DNA of 64,000 nt from Mycobacterium seoulense (GCF_010731595.1 NZ_AP022582.1:2232001-2296000), one strand, 5' to 3'; positions 43,769-53,300 are shown, numbered from the stretch's first letter. Made by a program: numbers and translations. The notes: a model not told the origin generated them from the sequence alone.

Positions 43769-45210
43769 GGCGCCCCCCGCCGGAGCGTTTCGCCGTTGAG
43801 CGCGCTGTGATGGCGGCCCCACACGAAGTAGAAGACTAACGCGAGCGCGATCCAGCCGCTGAACGCGATCCAGGTGTACCAATGCAGGCTGGCGAGGATG
43901 TATCCGCACGCCAACACCGAAAGGACTGGCGTGACCGGATAACCGGGAACCTTGAAGCCCCGCGGCAGGTCCGGCTCGCGGACTCGCAGGATGATCACTC
44001 CGGCGGACACGACGACGAACGCGGTGAGCGTGCCGATGGACACCATGTCCGCCAGCTTGTCCAGCGGGATGAAGGCGGCCAGCAACGAGGCCGCGACGGC
44101 CACGATCACCGTGTTGCCCACCGGCGTCATGGTGCGGGTATTCACCCGTGCGAAGCGCGAGGGCAACAACCCGTCGCGGCCCATCGCGAACAGGATGCGG
44201 GTCTGCCCGTACATGGTGACGAGCGTGACCGAGAAGATCGAGATGACCGCGCCCGCAGCCAGAATCGTGCCGGCCCAGCTGCCGCGCGTGACGTTGTCGA
44301 GGATGGTCGCCAACCCGGCCTCCTGCTGCCCGGCGAAGTCCTGCCACTGCTGAGTGCCCAAGGCGGCGAGCGCGACGAACACGTACACGCTGGTCACTGT
44401 CACCAACGCGGCAATCAGCGCGCGCGGCATGGTCTTCTGCGGGTCCCTCACTTCGTCGCCCGCCGTCGACACGGCATCGAGGCCGATATAGGAGAAGAAG
44501 ATGGTGCCGGCGGCCGAGCCGATGCCCGCGACGCCGAACGGTGCGAAGTCACGCAGATGGCTCGCGTCGAAGGCGCCGAACGCGACGACCACGAACATGA
44601 CCAGCACGCCCAGCTTGATCAGCACCATGATCGTGTTGACCCTGGCCGATTCGCTGGCGCCCCGGATGAGCAGCAGCGCGCACATCCCGATCAGGATGAT
44701 CGCCGGCACATTCACCCAGCCGGGCCGCGCGTCCCACGGCGCGGCCGACAAGGCGTGCGGCAACTGGAAACCGAAGACATTGTCGAGCAGCTTGTTGAGG
44801 TAGCCGCTCCAGTTGACCGCGACCGCTGCTGTCGACACCCCGTATTCCAGCAGCAGGCAGGCCGCCACCCCCATCGCGACGACCTCGCCCAGCGTGGTGT
44901 ACGCATAGGAGTACGACGATCCGGAAACCGGTACCGCGGAAGCCAATTCGGCGTAGCAGATGGCCGCCAGCCCGGCGGCGAGCCCGGCGATGAGGAACGA
45001 CAGGATCACCCCGGGGCCGGCCTCCGGCACGGCCTGCGACATGACGAAGAAGATGCCCGTCCCGACCGTCGAGCCGACCCCGAACATGGTCAGCTGGAAC
45101 GTGCCGATGCTGCGCTTGAGGTGGTCCGCGGCCCCGTATGCGACGACGGCGCCGACAACCGGGCGGCGCCGCAGCATCTGCTCTTTCAGGCCGATCGACG
45201 TGGGTGGCAA
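43765..45210 (-). CDS. rocE: Cationic amino-acid permease RocE (APC family)
   Basis: 481 residues with 12 predicted membrane segments. The first, FQLTMFGVGSTVGTGIFFVM, is the substrate-binding unwound helix of APC cationic amino-acid transporters; EVRDPQKTMPRALIAALVTV is also typical. It imports arginine or ornithine across the plasma membrane. It lies 26 bp after rocD on the same strand and overlaps the universal stress gene by GTGA, so it supplies substrate for the neighbouring catabolic enzymes. Confidence 0.87.
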   Translation of the reverse strand: MPPTSIGLKEQMLRRRPVVGAVVAYGAADHLKRSIGTFQLTMFGVGSTVGTGIFFVMSQAVPEAGPGVILSFLIAGLAAGLAAICYAELASAVPVSGSSYSYAYTTLGEVVAMGVAACLLLEYGVSTAAVAVNWSGYLNKLLDNVFGFQLPHALSAAPWDARPGWVNVPAIILIGMCALLLIRGASESARVNTIMVLIKLGVLVMFVVVAFGAFDASHLRDFAPFGVAGIGSAAGTIFFSYIGLDAVSTAGDEVRDPQKTMPRALIAALVTVTSVYVFVALAALGTQQWQDFAGQQEAGLATILDNVTRGSWAGTILAAGAVISIFSVTLVTMYGQTRILFAMGRDGLLPSRFARVNTRTMTPVGNTVIVAVAASLLAAFIPLDKLADMVSIGTLTAFVVVSAGVIILRVREPDLPRGFKVPGYPVTPVLSVLACGYILASLHWYTWIAFSGWIALALVFYFVWGRHHSALNGETLRRGAP

Positions 45211-45236
45211 TTGCCCCTCCTTGCTCGATCAGCTGA

Positions 45237-46472
45237 TTATGGGCCAGCCTCCCGCAACGCCATAGCGAACTGCTCAACCGCCCAGTCGATCTCCTGCTCG
45301 CTGATCACTAGCGGCGGCGCGAACCGCAGCGTCGACTCGTGGGTGTCCTTGACCAGGACACCGCGCTCGGCCAGCCGAAGGCTCATCTGCTTGCCCGTCC
45401 CGAGCGCCGGGTCGATGTCGACGCCGGCCCACAGCCCCAGGCCCCGCACCGCCAGGACGCCGTGCCCCACCAGTTCCCGCAGGCGCTCGTGCAGGCGCGC
45501 GCCCAACCGCGCCGAGCGGGCCTGGAACTCTCCGCGGCCCAGCATGGCGACCACGGTGGCGCCGATGGCGGCGGCCAACGGGTTGCCGCCGAAGGTCGAG
45601 CCGTGTTCACCGGGGCGCAGCACGCCCAACACCTCGCGGTCGGCGACAACCGCCGATAACGGAACCACGCCCCCGCCCAGCGCCTTGCCGAGCAGGTAGA
45701 CGTCCGGCACCACGCCCCAGTGGTCGCAGGCGAAGGTGTGGCCCGTGCGCGCCAGGCCGGATTGGATCTCGTCGGCGATCATCAGCACGTTGCGCTCGCT
45801 GCACACGGCGCGAACTGCGGGCAGGTAGTCGTCGGGCGGGACGACGATGCCCGCCTCGCCCTGAATCGGTTCGAGCAACACCGCGACGGTGTCGTCGTCG
45901 ATCGCGCGGGCCAGCGCGGCGGCATCGCCGAAGGGTACCGAGCGGAACCCCGGGGTGAACGGTCCGAATCCGGCCCGCGCCATGGGGTCCGAAGAGAAGC
46001 TGACGATGCTGATCGTGCGGCCGTGGAAGTTGTTGTCCGCCACGATGATGTTGGCCCGACCATCGGGGACGCCCTTGACGTCGGTGCCCCACTTGCGGGC
46101 GACTTTGAGACCACTCTCCACGGCTTCAGCACCCGAGTTCATCGGCAACACCAGGTCTTTGCCGCAGAGGCGCGCAAGGGCGGCGCAGAACGGACCGAGC
46201 GTGTCGGAATGGAACGCGCGGCTCACCAAGGTGACGGTGTCGAGTTGGGCGTGGGCCGCCGCGGTGATCTCGGGATTGCGGTGGCCGAAGTTGACCGCCG
46301 AGTAGGCGGCCAGGCAATCCAGGTAGCGCCGGCCGTCCACATCGGTGATCCAGGCGCCCTCGGCGCTGGCCGCGACCACCGGCAGGGGCGAATAGTTGTG
46401 CGCGGCATAGCGTTCGACCAGGCCGATCGCGGCGGCGGTCCGGGTCGACGTCCGGGCGTCGAGGATGGTCAC
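45237..46472 (-). CDS. rocD: Ornithine aminotransferase RocD, intact
   Basis: 411 residues from a GTG at 46472 that overlaps the upstream stop (GTGA); the open frame to 47357 is out of context because it lies over the DDAH gene. Class III PLP aminotransferase: NSGAEAVESGLKVARKWG, FHGRTISIVSFSSDP, MIADEIQSGLARTG and the PLP Lys263 in LLGKALGGGVVPLSA, then GSTFGGNPLA. It converts ornithine plus 2-oxoglutarate to glutamate semialdehyde. In M. tuberculosis H37Rv, from memory, this gene is split into rocD1 and rocD2; here it is whole. Confidence 0.9.
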   Translation of the reverse strand: MTILDARTSTRTAAAIGLVERYAAHNYSPLPVVAASAEGAWITDVDGRRYLDCLAAYSAVNFGHRNPEITAAAHAQLDTVTLVSRAFHSDTLGPFCAALARLCGKDLVLPMNSGAEAVESGLKVARKWGTDVKGVPDGRANIIVADNNFHGRTISIVSFSSDPMARAGFGPFTPGFRSVPFGDAAALARAIDDDTVAVLLEPIQGEAGIVVPPDDYLPAVRAVCSERNVLMIADEIQSGLARTGHTFACDHWGVVPDVYLLGKALGGGVVPLSAVVADREVLGVLRPGEHGSTFGGNPLAAAIGATVVAMLGRGEFQARSARLGARLHERLRELVGHGVLAVRGLGLWAGVDIDPALGTGKQMSLRLAERGVLVKDTHESTLRFAPPLVISEQEIDWAVEQFAMALREAGP

Positions 46473-47326
46473 GGAAACACCTCCAATGTGCAGCACTTGA
46501 CCGAACCGCCGCCCTTGAGGAGTTCGGACAGGTCGACGCCGACGGGCTCGAAGCCGGCGCCGCGCAGCTGCTCGGCGAAACCCACTGCCGCAGAGGGAAG
46601 GACGACGTGCATGCCGTCCGAGACGACGTTGAGGCCCAGCACGTACGCGTCGGCGCTCCCGACCACGATGGCGTCGGGAAACAGCGCGTGCAGCCGGGCC
46701 TGTGCGGCCGCGCTGAACGCCGGCGGGTAGAACGCGATCGTGTGGTCGTCGAGAACGGCGAGCGCGGTGTCGAGGTGGTAGAAGCGCGGATCCACCAACT
46801 CCAGCGAGACGACCGGCGCGCCGAGGGCTGCCGAAATTTCCGCGTGCGCACGCCGGTCGGTGCGAAAGCCGTAGCCCGCCAACACCTTTTCCCCGATCAT
46901 CAGCAGGTCGCCCTGCCCCTCGTTGACGTGGCGGGTGGACACGGGCCGGTAACCGAGGGCGGACATCCATTCGGCGTAGGCGCGCGATTCGCCGGCCCGC
47001 TCGGCGAAGCGAAACCTCGCGACGATCGCGACGCCGCCCGCGATGAATCCGCCGTTGGCGGCGTACACCATGTCGGGCAGCCCGGGCACGGGCTCGATCA
47101 CCTCCACCCGGTGGCCCAGCCGAAGGTAGGTCGTGCGCAGGTTCTCCCATTGAGCGTGGGCGAGGCCGACGTCGACGGGCGTGGTGACGTCCATCCAGGG
47201 GTTGATCGCGTACTCGACCGCGAAGAAGGCGGGCGGCGTCATCGCGTACCGGCGGGCGCGCGGTCTGCGGGTGCGACCGACCGATAACGGCTCCGAGCGG
47301 GGCGCTACGACGTATTGTTCCGTCAT
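46469..47326 (-). CDS. DDAH/arginine deiminase-superfamily amidinohydrolase
   Basis: 285 residues. Motifs: WMDVTTPVDVGLAHAQWENL, AANGGFIAGGVAIVARF, NEGQGDLLMIGEKVLAGYGF, RFYHLDTALAVLDD (catalytic His), and the terminal GGGSVKCCTLEVF, where Cys278 or Cys279 is the expected nucleophile. The family hydrolyses guanidino groups: dimethylarginine to citrulline, or arginine to ornithine and ammonia in arginine dihydrolases. First gene of the operon, followed by rocD through a GTGA overlap. The neighbouring ornithine aminotransferase favours an arginine-to-ornithine dihydrolase role, which is an inference. Confidence 0.83.
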   Translation of the reverse strand: MTEQYVVAPRSEPLSVGRTRRPRARRYAMTPPAFFAVEYAINPWMDVTTPVDVGLAHAQWENLRTTYLRLGHRVEVIEPVPGLPDMVYAANGGFIAGGVAIVARFRFAERAGESRAYAEWMSALGYRPVSTRHVNEGQGDLLMIGEKVLAGYGFRTDRRAHAEISAALGAPVVSLELVDPRFYHLDTALAVLDDHTIAFYPPAFSAAAQARLHALFPDAIVVGSADAYVLGLNVVSDGMHVVLPSAAVGFAEQLRGAGFEPVGVDLSELLKGGGSVKCCTLEVFP

Positions 47327-47361
47327 AGATCAACGATATTTTGGCCATCTGGCACAATCAA

Positions 47362-47377
47362 ACGCTATATATTGCGT
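47362..47377. promoter_or_regulatory. Candidate AsnC/Lrp operator in the divergent spacer
   Basis: ACGCTATATATTGCGT is a near-perfect palindrome in an AT-rich spacer (47327-47449) between the arginine operon and the AsnC-type regulator gene. Further TTGCG elements occur at about 47393-47425. Lrp-type proteins bind several phased AT-rich sites, so co-control of both genes is likely. Confidence 0.5.
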
Positions 47378-47449
47378 GTCTATGCGTTATTCGTTGCGTT
47401 AGAATCGCGTCAGCAACGATTTATTGCGCACGAGTGGAGGGGCAGGGTG

Positions 47450-47896
47450 ATGGAGCGGCTCGATGAGACCGACGCGCGCATCCTCGCCGAACTGACCGAG
47501 CATGCCCGGGCGACCTTCGCCGAAATCGGCGAGAAGGTGAACCTGTCGGCGCCCGCGGTCAAGCGCCGCGTCGACCGGATGCTCGACACCGGCGTCATCA
47601 AGGGCTTCACCACCGTCGTCGACCGCAATGCCCTGGGCTGGAACACGGAAGCCTATGTGCAGGTGTTCTGCCACGGCACGATCGCCCCCGACCGGTTGCG
47701 CGCCGCCTGGGTGGACATGCCGGAGGTGGTCAGCGCCGCGACGGTGACCGGCACGTCGGACGCGATCCTGCACGTGCTGGCGCGCGACATGAGTCACCTG
47801 GAGGCGGCCCTCGAGCGCATCCGGTCGAGCGCCGACATCGAGCGCAGCGAAAGCATCGTGGTGTTGTCGAACCTCATCGACCGGATGAGAACCTGA
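47450..47896 (+). CDS. AsnC/Lrp-family transcriptional regulator of the arginine operon
   Basis: 148 residues from the ATG at 47450 (GGAGG nine bases upstream; GTG at 47447 also possible). Winged-helix DNA-binding half: LDETDARILAELTEHARATF, EIGEKVNLSAPAVKRRVDRM; ligand-binding RAM half (about 60-148): VQVFCHGTIAPDRLRAAWVD, TGTSDAILHVLARDMSHLE. Divergent from the DDAH-rocD-rocE operon, the usual layout of a local regulator that senses arginine or ornithine. Corresponds in position to Rv2324 (memory). Confidence 0.87.
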   Translation: MERLDETDARILAELTEHARATFAEIGEKVNLSAPAVKRRVDRMLDTGVIKGFTTVVDRNALGWNTEAYVQVFCHGTIAPDRLRAAWVDMPEVVSAATVTGTSDAILHVLARDMSHLEAALERIRSSADIERSESIVVLSNLIDRMRT

Positions 47897-48016
47897 ACAG
47901 GCCGCGGCGTGGCGCTCCCCGACCATGAGGCGCCAGTCAAATTTGCTATCGCAGGCGATATCACATTCACGGATCGTCTGATGCCCCGAAGCTGGTACTG
48001 ATGTGGCGCACGTGAT

Positions 48017-49825
48017 TCAGCGACCGAATGTGGCCGCAATGATGCGCCGCAACCTCGACGGCCGCGCAGTCGGCGGCCGACGAGAAGCGTAGGGCCAGGG
48101 CCTGTTTCGCTCGGGAACGGAGTCGGCCCGGATGTGTTTGAGCTGCGTTCGCAGGTGCTGGCGCAGGGCGTGCAGGTCCGGATCGGTCCACCGGTTGATC
48201 GCCTCGATCGGGTCGGCGGTCAGGTCGTACAGCTCCCACTGGTCGTCGAGCGGGGACGTCCGGTACGCCTCTCCCCCGAGCCCGCTTGCCGCCAGGTGCC
48301 GCACTCCGGGCTCCGTCCAGGTACTCGGGTCGTCGAAGGTTCGTACCAGCTTCCAAAGATGGCCGCCGCCGGCGGCCGTTGCCTCGTCGACGCGAACGAC
48401 CAGCCCCTCGAAGTTGGAGGCGGTGTAGGCCGGCACCCGGATGCGCAGCGGCGCAGGCGGATTGACCGTACGCCTCAGCCGGCGGCCCAATCCCGAGGCG
48501 CCGCTGTCTCCCTCGAGCATGTTGTCGCGGGTCATCAGGTAGACGGCACGGGTCTCGTCGGCCGCGGCGCCGTCCACGACCGGCATCAGGTTGCGGCCCG
48601 GTAGCTGGTGCACTTCCGAAAACGTCTGAGCGAGCGTGGCACCCACCGCGGCCACGTCGACGCCCGCCGCCCCCAGCAGGGTGGGGACCAGATCGACGTG
48701 TGAAGTCGGCGCCGTGATCCGCCGCGGCCGCGTCGCGTACCCGCCGATGCGCGCGATGACGAAGGGAACGCGGGTGGCCTCGTCGTAGAGGTTGAACCAT
48801 TTCTGGTGCAGGCCGCCGTGGGCGCCCAACAGATCGCCGTGGTCGGCCGTGCGCACCAATACCGCGTCGTCCGAACCACCTTCGGTGACCGCCCGCCTGA
48901 CACGGTCGATCGGTCCGTCCACCTCGGCGTGCAGCCGGTAGTACAGGTCGCGATAGCGCTGCGCGTTGCGCTCGTAGGTTCGGTCGATCGCGGGCGCGGG
49001 CCCGTACCCGGAGTAGTAGGCCTCGCGAAAAGCGATCTGCGCCGCCGGTTTGGTGGACAGGTCTTCGTCCGCGGTGGGCGCGGCGGGCACCGCGGGCGGG
49101 TCGAGCGGCGACGGCTTGACCGGGCTCCGCCGCGACCAGGCCGGGAAGAGCACGATGTCGTGGGGATTGACGAAGCTGGCGACAAGAAGGAACGGGCGCA
49201 GCGCGGCGGGGTCGCCGTCGCGGCGACGGGCGTAACGGTCGGCGAGCCACGCGACCACCCGGTCGGCGATCAGCGGGTCCCGGCGGACGCCGGCGTCAGC
49301 CAACGCCGCACCGTGCGGCTCCGGCCCGACCCACCCGGAGAAACCGAACGGCCCCAACGGATCCGCCTCCAGGTAGCGCCGCACCGCGGCGGCGTCGACG
49401 GCACCGTTCTCGTCATTGGTGGGCAGCGGTCGGCCGGTCCGGGGGTTGGTGAGATCGGCGTGCGAGATGTGCCACTTGCCGTCGTAGTGGGTGTCGTATC
49501 CGGCAGCCCGGAACCAATTGCCCAGTGTGGGCACCTCGCCCGGCCGCAGCCAGCGCATGCGCGAGTCGTCGGCGGTCTTCCCGATGCCATCGGTCTGGGT
49601 GACGCCGTGCAGATCGGGGTAGTGCCCGGTGAAGATGGTCGGGCGGCTCGGCACGCACGCCAGCGAGCCGCTGTAGTGCCGGGCGAAGCTGACGCCGTGG
49701 TCGTCGAACCACTGGCGGCCGGTCAACGTCCGGTCGCGCCATGCGAGCACGTCGGGATCCTCGTACGGCGGGACCGCGCGTTCCTCGTCGGTCATGATGA
49801 CGATGACGTCGGGGCGATCAGACAC
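48017..49825 (-). CDS. Type I (formylglycine) sulfatase
   Basis: 602 residues from a GTG at 49825 overlapping the upstream SRPBCC stop by 8 bp. The N-terminal metal-binding segment DVIVIMTDEERA and the CxPSR motif ACVPSRPTIFTG (Cys57, the residue converted to formylglycine) are intact; YDTHYDGKWHISHAD, LVRTADHGDLLGAHGGL and GGYATRP are alkaline-phosphatase-superfamily sulfatase features. No signal peptide, so cytosolic. It hydrolyses a sulfate ester of unknown identity. With its partner it interrupts the AsnC-to-ECF gene order known from M. tuberculosis. Confidence 0.88.
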   Translation of the reverse strand: MSDRPDVIVIMTDEERAVPPYEDPDVLAWRDRTLTGRQWFDDHGVSFARHYSGSLACVPSRPTIFTGHYPDLHGVTQTDGIGKTADDSRMRWLRPGEVPTLGNWFRAAGYDTHYDGKWHISHADLTNPRTGRPLPTNDENGAVDAAAVRRYLEADPLGPFGFSGWVGPEPHGAALADAGVRRDPLIADRVVAWLADRYARRRDGDPAALRPFLLVASFVNPHDIVLFPAWSRRSPVKPSPLDPPAVPAAPTADEDLSTKPAAQIAFREAYYSGYGPAPAIDRTYERNAQRYRDLYYRLHAEVDGPIDRVRRAVTEGGSDDAVLVRTADHGDLLGAHGGLHQKWFNLYDEATRVPFVIARIGGYATRPRRITAPTSHVDLVPTLLGAAGVDVAAVGATLAQTFSEVHQLPGRNLMPVVDGAAADETRAVYLMTRDNMLEGDSGASGLGRRLRRTVNPPAPLRIRVPAYTASNFEGLVVRVDEATAAGGGHLWKLVRTFDDPSTWTEPGVRHLAASGLGGEAYRTSPLDDQWELYDLTADPIEAINRWTDPDLHALRQHLRTQLKHIRADSVPERNRPWPYASRRPPTARPSRLRRIIAATFGR

Positions 49826-50276
49826 CGGCGTGCTCCAATCGATTCGCGAGCCCGGCAAGCATGGCCTCGGACTGTCGCGCGAGGAAGCGGCACAGGACTT
49901 GTTCGGCCAGTCTTTGCGTTGCGCGCGGCCCGATTTCGACAGTGCTGGTGAGCGTCACCAGAGTCCGGCCCGATTCGCCGGCGGCCGCTGCCAGCGTCCA
50001 GCGGTTGCACACCCTGCGCAGGCGGCTGGGCAGGCCGTCGATGTCGTAACCGAGGGCGCGGGGCGGGTCGAACTCCGTGATGCGCTCGACGAAGGCGTCA
50101 CGATTGACCTGCACGCGCCGTGCGGTGCCGACGGCCTCCTCATCGGGTCCGGAGAACAAGACGCACGAGTGGTCGACGTTGCCGGCCCACGAACTGATCG
50201 ACCCGAAGTCTGCGAGTGTTTCCCAGATGTCGCCGATGCGTGCCGCGATCGTGCGAGTCCGCTGAATGTCGGCCAC
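49818..50276 (-). CDS. SRPBCC/polyketide cyclase-like protein
   Basis: 152 residues from a GTG start. SRPBCC fold pattern: MADIQRTRTIAARIGDIWET, LADFGSISSWAGNVDHSCVL, GTARRVQVNRDAFVERITEF, LVTLTSTVEIGPRATQ. Such proteins bind lipophilic ligands or act as cyclases. Its end overlaps the sulfatase start by 8 bp, so they are co-translated; it may bind or present the sulfatase substrate, which is only a suggestion. Confidence 0.72.
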   Translation of the reverse strand: MADIQRTRTIAARIGDIWETLADFGSISSWAGNVDHSCVLFSGPDEEAVGTARRVQVNRDAFVERITEFDPPRALGYDIDGLPSRLRRVCNRWTLAAAAGESGRTLVTLTSTVEIGPRATQRLAEQVLCRFLARQSEAMLAGLANRLEHAGV

Positions 50277-50295
50277 CCGCTCACGCTACGCGAGG

Positions 50296-50337
50296 CCCTA
50301 GTGAGTCAGGTGGAATCCCTAGTGAGTCAGGTGAAAT
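50296..50337. repeat. 21-bp tandem duplication at the ecfT stop codon
   Basis: The 21-bp unit CCCTAGTGAGTCAGGTG(G/A)AAT occurs at 50296-50316 and 50317-50337 with one mismatch. The unit is 7 codons long and the inner copy includes the ECF T-protein stop. Confidence 0.9.
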
Positions 50338-51170
50338 ATTGTCTCGATCGCCACCGCCGCGCCGCTCACCGCCAGGGTCACCGCGAGCGTCGCCCAGTCC
50401 CCCAACCTCGGCCGCGCTGGATCGGCGGAGAGCTGACCGATGCCGCCGCGAGCAGTGATCGCGTCGCCCATCTCGTCGGCGCGCCGCAGAGTCACGACGA
50501 CGGCGGCGGCAACCAGGTCGATGGAGTTGCCCGCCGTCTGCCGAACGCGGGCCTTGCGACTCGATGGCATATGGTTCGGCCGCAATCGACGGGCGGCGTA
50601 GAGCACCTGGAATTCCTCGATCAACAACGGGAAGGCGCGTAGCGCCAACGCCAAGGCCACGGCCCACTCATCAACCGGAATCCGCAGCCATTTGAAGGGG
50701 CGGCCCAGAATTGTCAAAGCCGGCGCGATTTCGGCGACATTGGTGGTCCAGGACACCATCGCCCCCAACCCAAGCAAAACGACCGACAGCGCGCTGATCC
50801 GCAGGAAATTCAACGCTCCGCCAAGCCAGACGCTGACCCCGCCGATCGATATCGCCGGGCTACCACCGGCGAGGGCGGCGGTCAGAAAACCCAATGCCAG
50901 CAGGACCCACAACCATCGCGGAATCGACGGAAGCGCACCCCGGGGGATGCGAGCGATCCAAACCGCCGCGAGCAGCAGCGCCGCCACCGACCCGATCGTC
51001 ACCCAACCCGGGTAGAGGGTCAGCAACACCGAAACACCGAAAACCACCAGGAGTTTCGTGCCGGCCCATAAGTTGTGGATGGCGGACCCGCCGGGCACCG
51101 GAACCAAAAGCACCACCGGACGAGAGGTGCGCCGGCTGCGGCCGGATGCGGGGCTCGAGGCCGCGGTCAC
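50319..51170 (-). CDS. ECF transporter T component (EcfT/CbiQ family)
   Basis: 283 residues from a GTG at 51170 overlapping the previous stop (GTGA); the open frame to 51398 lies inside the ATPase gene. Six membrane segments ([53 protein letters not shown] and others). Two coupling motifs of T components are seen as LYAARRLRP (about 210-218) and ITARGGIG (about 251-258). It transmits ATP hydrolysis from the ATPases to the substrate-capture protein. Position of Rv2325c (memory). Confidence 0.85.
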   Translation of the reverse strand: MTAASSPASGRSRRTSRPVVLLVPVPGGSAIHNLWAGTKLLVVFGVSVLLTLYPGWVTIGSVAALLLAAVWIARIPRGALPSIPRWLWVLLALGFLTAALAGGSPAISIGGVSVWLGGALNFLRISALSVVLLGLGAMVSWTTNVAEIAPALTILGRPFKWLRIPVDEWAVALALALRAFPLLIEEFQVLYAARRLRPNHMPSSRKARVRQTAGNSIDLVAAAVVVTLRRADEMGDAITARGGIGQLSADPARPRLGDWATLAVTLAVSGAAVAIETIFHLTH

Positions 51171-53239
51171 GGCACACCCCCTGCCGCGGCGGTGGCCGAC
51201 ACCGCTTCCAGCGCACCATTTCGCAGGTGCAGGGTCCGCGGGCACACGGCTTCCAAACCGCCGAAGTCGTGCGAGATGACGACCACGGTGAGACCTCTGT
51301 GCCGGCGCAGATCCGCCAGCACCCGCAGCAGGCCCCGCTGGCTGCCGATGTCCAACCCAGCCAGCGGCTCGTCGAGGATCAGTACGCGTGGCGAACACGC
51401 GAGCAGTCCGGCCAGCACGACCCGTCGCATCTGGCCACCGCTGAGCTGGTCGATGCGCCGCTTGCCCATCGCGGGTTCCAGTCCGACCGCGCCCAGAGCG
51501 GCGGCGACCCGGTCTTCGTCGTCGTGCGAAAAGCCCGCAACGGAAGCAACTTCCAAGCCGACATGGCTGCGCATCAATTGCAGCCTCGCCGTCTGAAACG
51601 ACAGCGCCACCGCTCCGACGTGGTCACGGATCGGCTCACCGTCGATCAAACAGGCGCCGACGGTCGGAGCGGTCAGCCCGGCCATGACCCACGCCAGCGT
51701 CGACTTGCCCGAGCCGTTGCCGCCGTGAATCAGAATGCCGTCGCCCTGCTCCACCACGAAGCTGACATCGCGCAGCGCGGTCTTGGCCCACGGTGTCCCG
51801 CTGTTGTATTCGTGTCCGACCCCGACGATTTCGAGCACGGGCTGGTGGGATGCGCGCGGAACCGCGATGACCGGCGACTGGGCCGGCGGTGAGTCCCCCA
51901 CGGTGTTATCTGGGGAATCGCTGAGGTTGATCGTCCGGTCGGCGGACGCGGCCTCGTTGTCGAAGTGCGTGATGTGCACCAGGGCGGTCCGATGCCGTTT
52001 GGGCAGGCCCGACAGCACATTCAGCAGGACCTCGCGGCCCTTTTGGTCGATCATGCTGGTGAACTCGTCGGCGATCAGCAACGCTGGTTCCCGAGCGAGC
52101 GCCGCGGCCAGCGCCAGGCGCTGCAGTTCCCCACCGGACAGGCTTCCGGTGTCACGTTCGGCGAAACCCCCGAGCCCCACTTCGCTGAGCAGATGGTCGA
52201 CGTCGACCTCGGTGCCCGGCGGCAGCCCCCAGACCACATCATCGGCGACCCTCGTGCCCAGGACCTGGCTCTTCGGGTGCTGCAGAACGAGCGCCGTGCC
52301 GCCCAACATGCCCAACCCCACCGCGCCCGGGCGGTGGACGGTTCCCGACGTCGGTTGCCTGCCCGCCAGGATCAGCGTCAACGTGGTCTTCCCGGACCCG
52401 TTGGCGCCGATGACGGCGACGTGTTCGCCGACCTCGAGTTCCAGGCTGAGCTCGCGCAGCGCGTCCTGCTTGGCGTTGGGGTAGCGGAACCGGACCTTGT
52501 CCAATCGCACCGGCACGGGCCCGATCGGGGCGTCGGGGCTTTCGTTCGGCGCATCGAGTTTGTGCACATCCGGAACGTTGCCCATGCGGTCCAGCAAGCG
52601 GGAAAGCGCCCACCAACCGATCAAGGACGACAAGATGACCCCGTAGGTGACATACATGAGCATGAGCCAGGGCCAGTAACGCAGCCCGAATTCGAAGCAC
52701 CGCAGCACGTCCGCACCGAGCCACTGCAGGTCAAGCCGGTTCAGGAAGGCAATGACACCGTCGACGTTGGCCTTCATCACCTCAAATATCAGATGCCGCA
52801 GCCGATTCAGCACCGCAAGAAAACCGACTGTCGCCGCGGCGACGGCCACCCCGGCGATCAGGGACGCGACGACGACGGTTGGTGTGCCTCTGCCCCGGCG
52901 CTTGACCGATCCGGTCAACCCGCCGATGTATGCACAGTTGACCACCGTCAAGAAACCGCCCAGTCCCGAGATGAGGAAGGCGATCATTGCGGCAGCAAAT
53001 GTCGCGGCGAGCAGCACCCGAACCCGGTAACGGTAGGTCAGTAACCCCATCGGCACCGTGCCCAGCAGTGCCAATCCCTGCGCGAACGGGATCACCCCGG
53101 CGATGATCGCGATGACCGCGCAGAGCGCCCCCATGACCGCGGCCTGCGCCAATTCTGCCGGTTGTAAAGGTCCACCCCGATGGCGCGAACGGACGGGGCG
53201 ACGGGCATTCACTTCACTGATTGTGCCAGCCCGCCGCAC
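51167..53239 (-). CDS. ECF transporter fusion: membrane S-like domain plus two ATPase domains
   Basis: About 690 residues (start uncertain: TTG 53242, GTG 53239, or GTG 53212). The N-terminal part (about 27-220) has five to six membrane segments ([39 protein letters not shown]) and probably serves as the substrate-binding S component. Two ABC domains follow: Walker [10 protein letters not shown] (279-287), signature [12 protein letters not shown], Walker [13 protein letters not shown]; and [32 protein letters not shown]. With the T component next door, one S-A-A chain and one T chain make a full importer. Substrate unknown (vitamin or metal class). Divergent from a MarR gene. Confidence 0.85.
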   Translation of the reverse strand: MRRAGTISEVNARRPVRSRHRGGPLQPAELAQAAVMGALCAVIAIIAGVIPFAQGLALLGTVPMGLLTYRYRVRVLLAATFAAAMIAFLISGLGGFLTVVNCAYIGGLTGSVKRRGRGTPTVVVASLIAGVAVAAATVGFLAVLNRLRHLIFEVMKANVDGVIAFLNRLDLQWLGADVLRCFEFGLRYWPWLMLMYVTYGVILSSLIGWWALSRLLDRMGNVPDVHKLDAPNESPDAPIGPVPVRLDKVRFRYPNAKQDALRELSLELEVGEHVAVIGANGSGKTTLTLILAGRQPTSGTVHRPGAVGLGMLGGTALVLQHPKSQVLGTRVADDVVWGLPPGTEVDVDHLLSEVGLGGFAERDTGSLSGGELQRLALAAALAREPALLIADEFTSMIDQKGREVLLNVLSGLPKRHRTALVHITHFDNEAASADRTINLSDSPDNTVGDSPPAQSPVIAVPRASHQPVLEIVGVGHEYNSGTPWAKTALRDVSFVVEQGDGILIHGGNGSGKSTLAWVMAGLTAPTVGACLIDGEPIRDHVGAVALSFQTARLQLMRSHVGLEVASVAGFSHDDEDRVAAALGAVGLEPAMGKRRIDQLSGGQMRRVVLAGLLACSPRVLILDEPLAGLDIGSQRGLLRVLADLRRHRGLTVVVISHDFGGLEAVCPRTLHLRNGALEAVSATAAAGGVP

Positions 53240-53300
53240 CAAGTCGCTTCAGCACACCTGGCGACTTTCCGGCCCGGTTCTGGCCGGTGATCTCGTCTCA

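Noticed and set aside
43882..45699. 605-residue plus-strand open frame
   Set aside because: Antisense to rocE and rocD; Arg/Asp/His-rich translation typical of a shadow.
45237..47357. 706-residue frame for the aminotransferase
   Set aside because: The first 295 codons lie over the DDAH gene in another frame and are Arg/Gly-rich; the GTG at 46472 with a GTGA overlap fits the aminotransferase family N-terminus.
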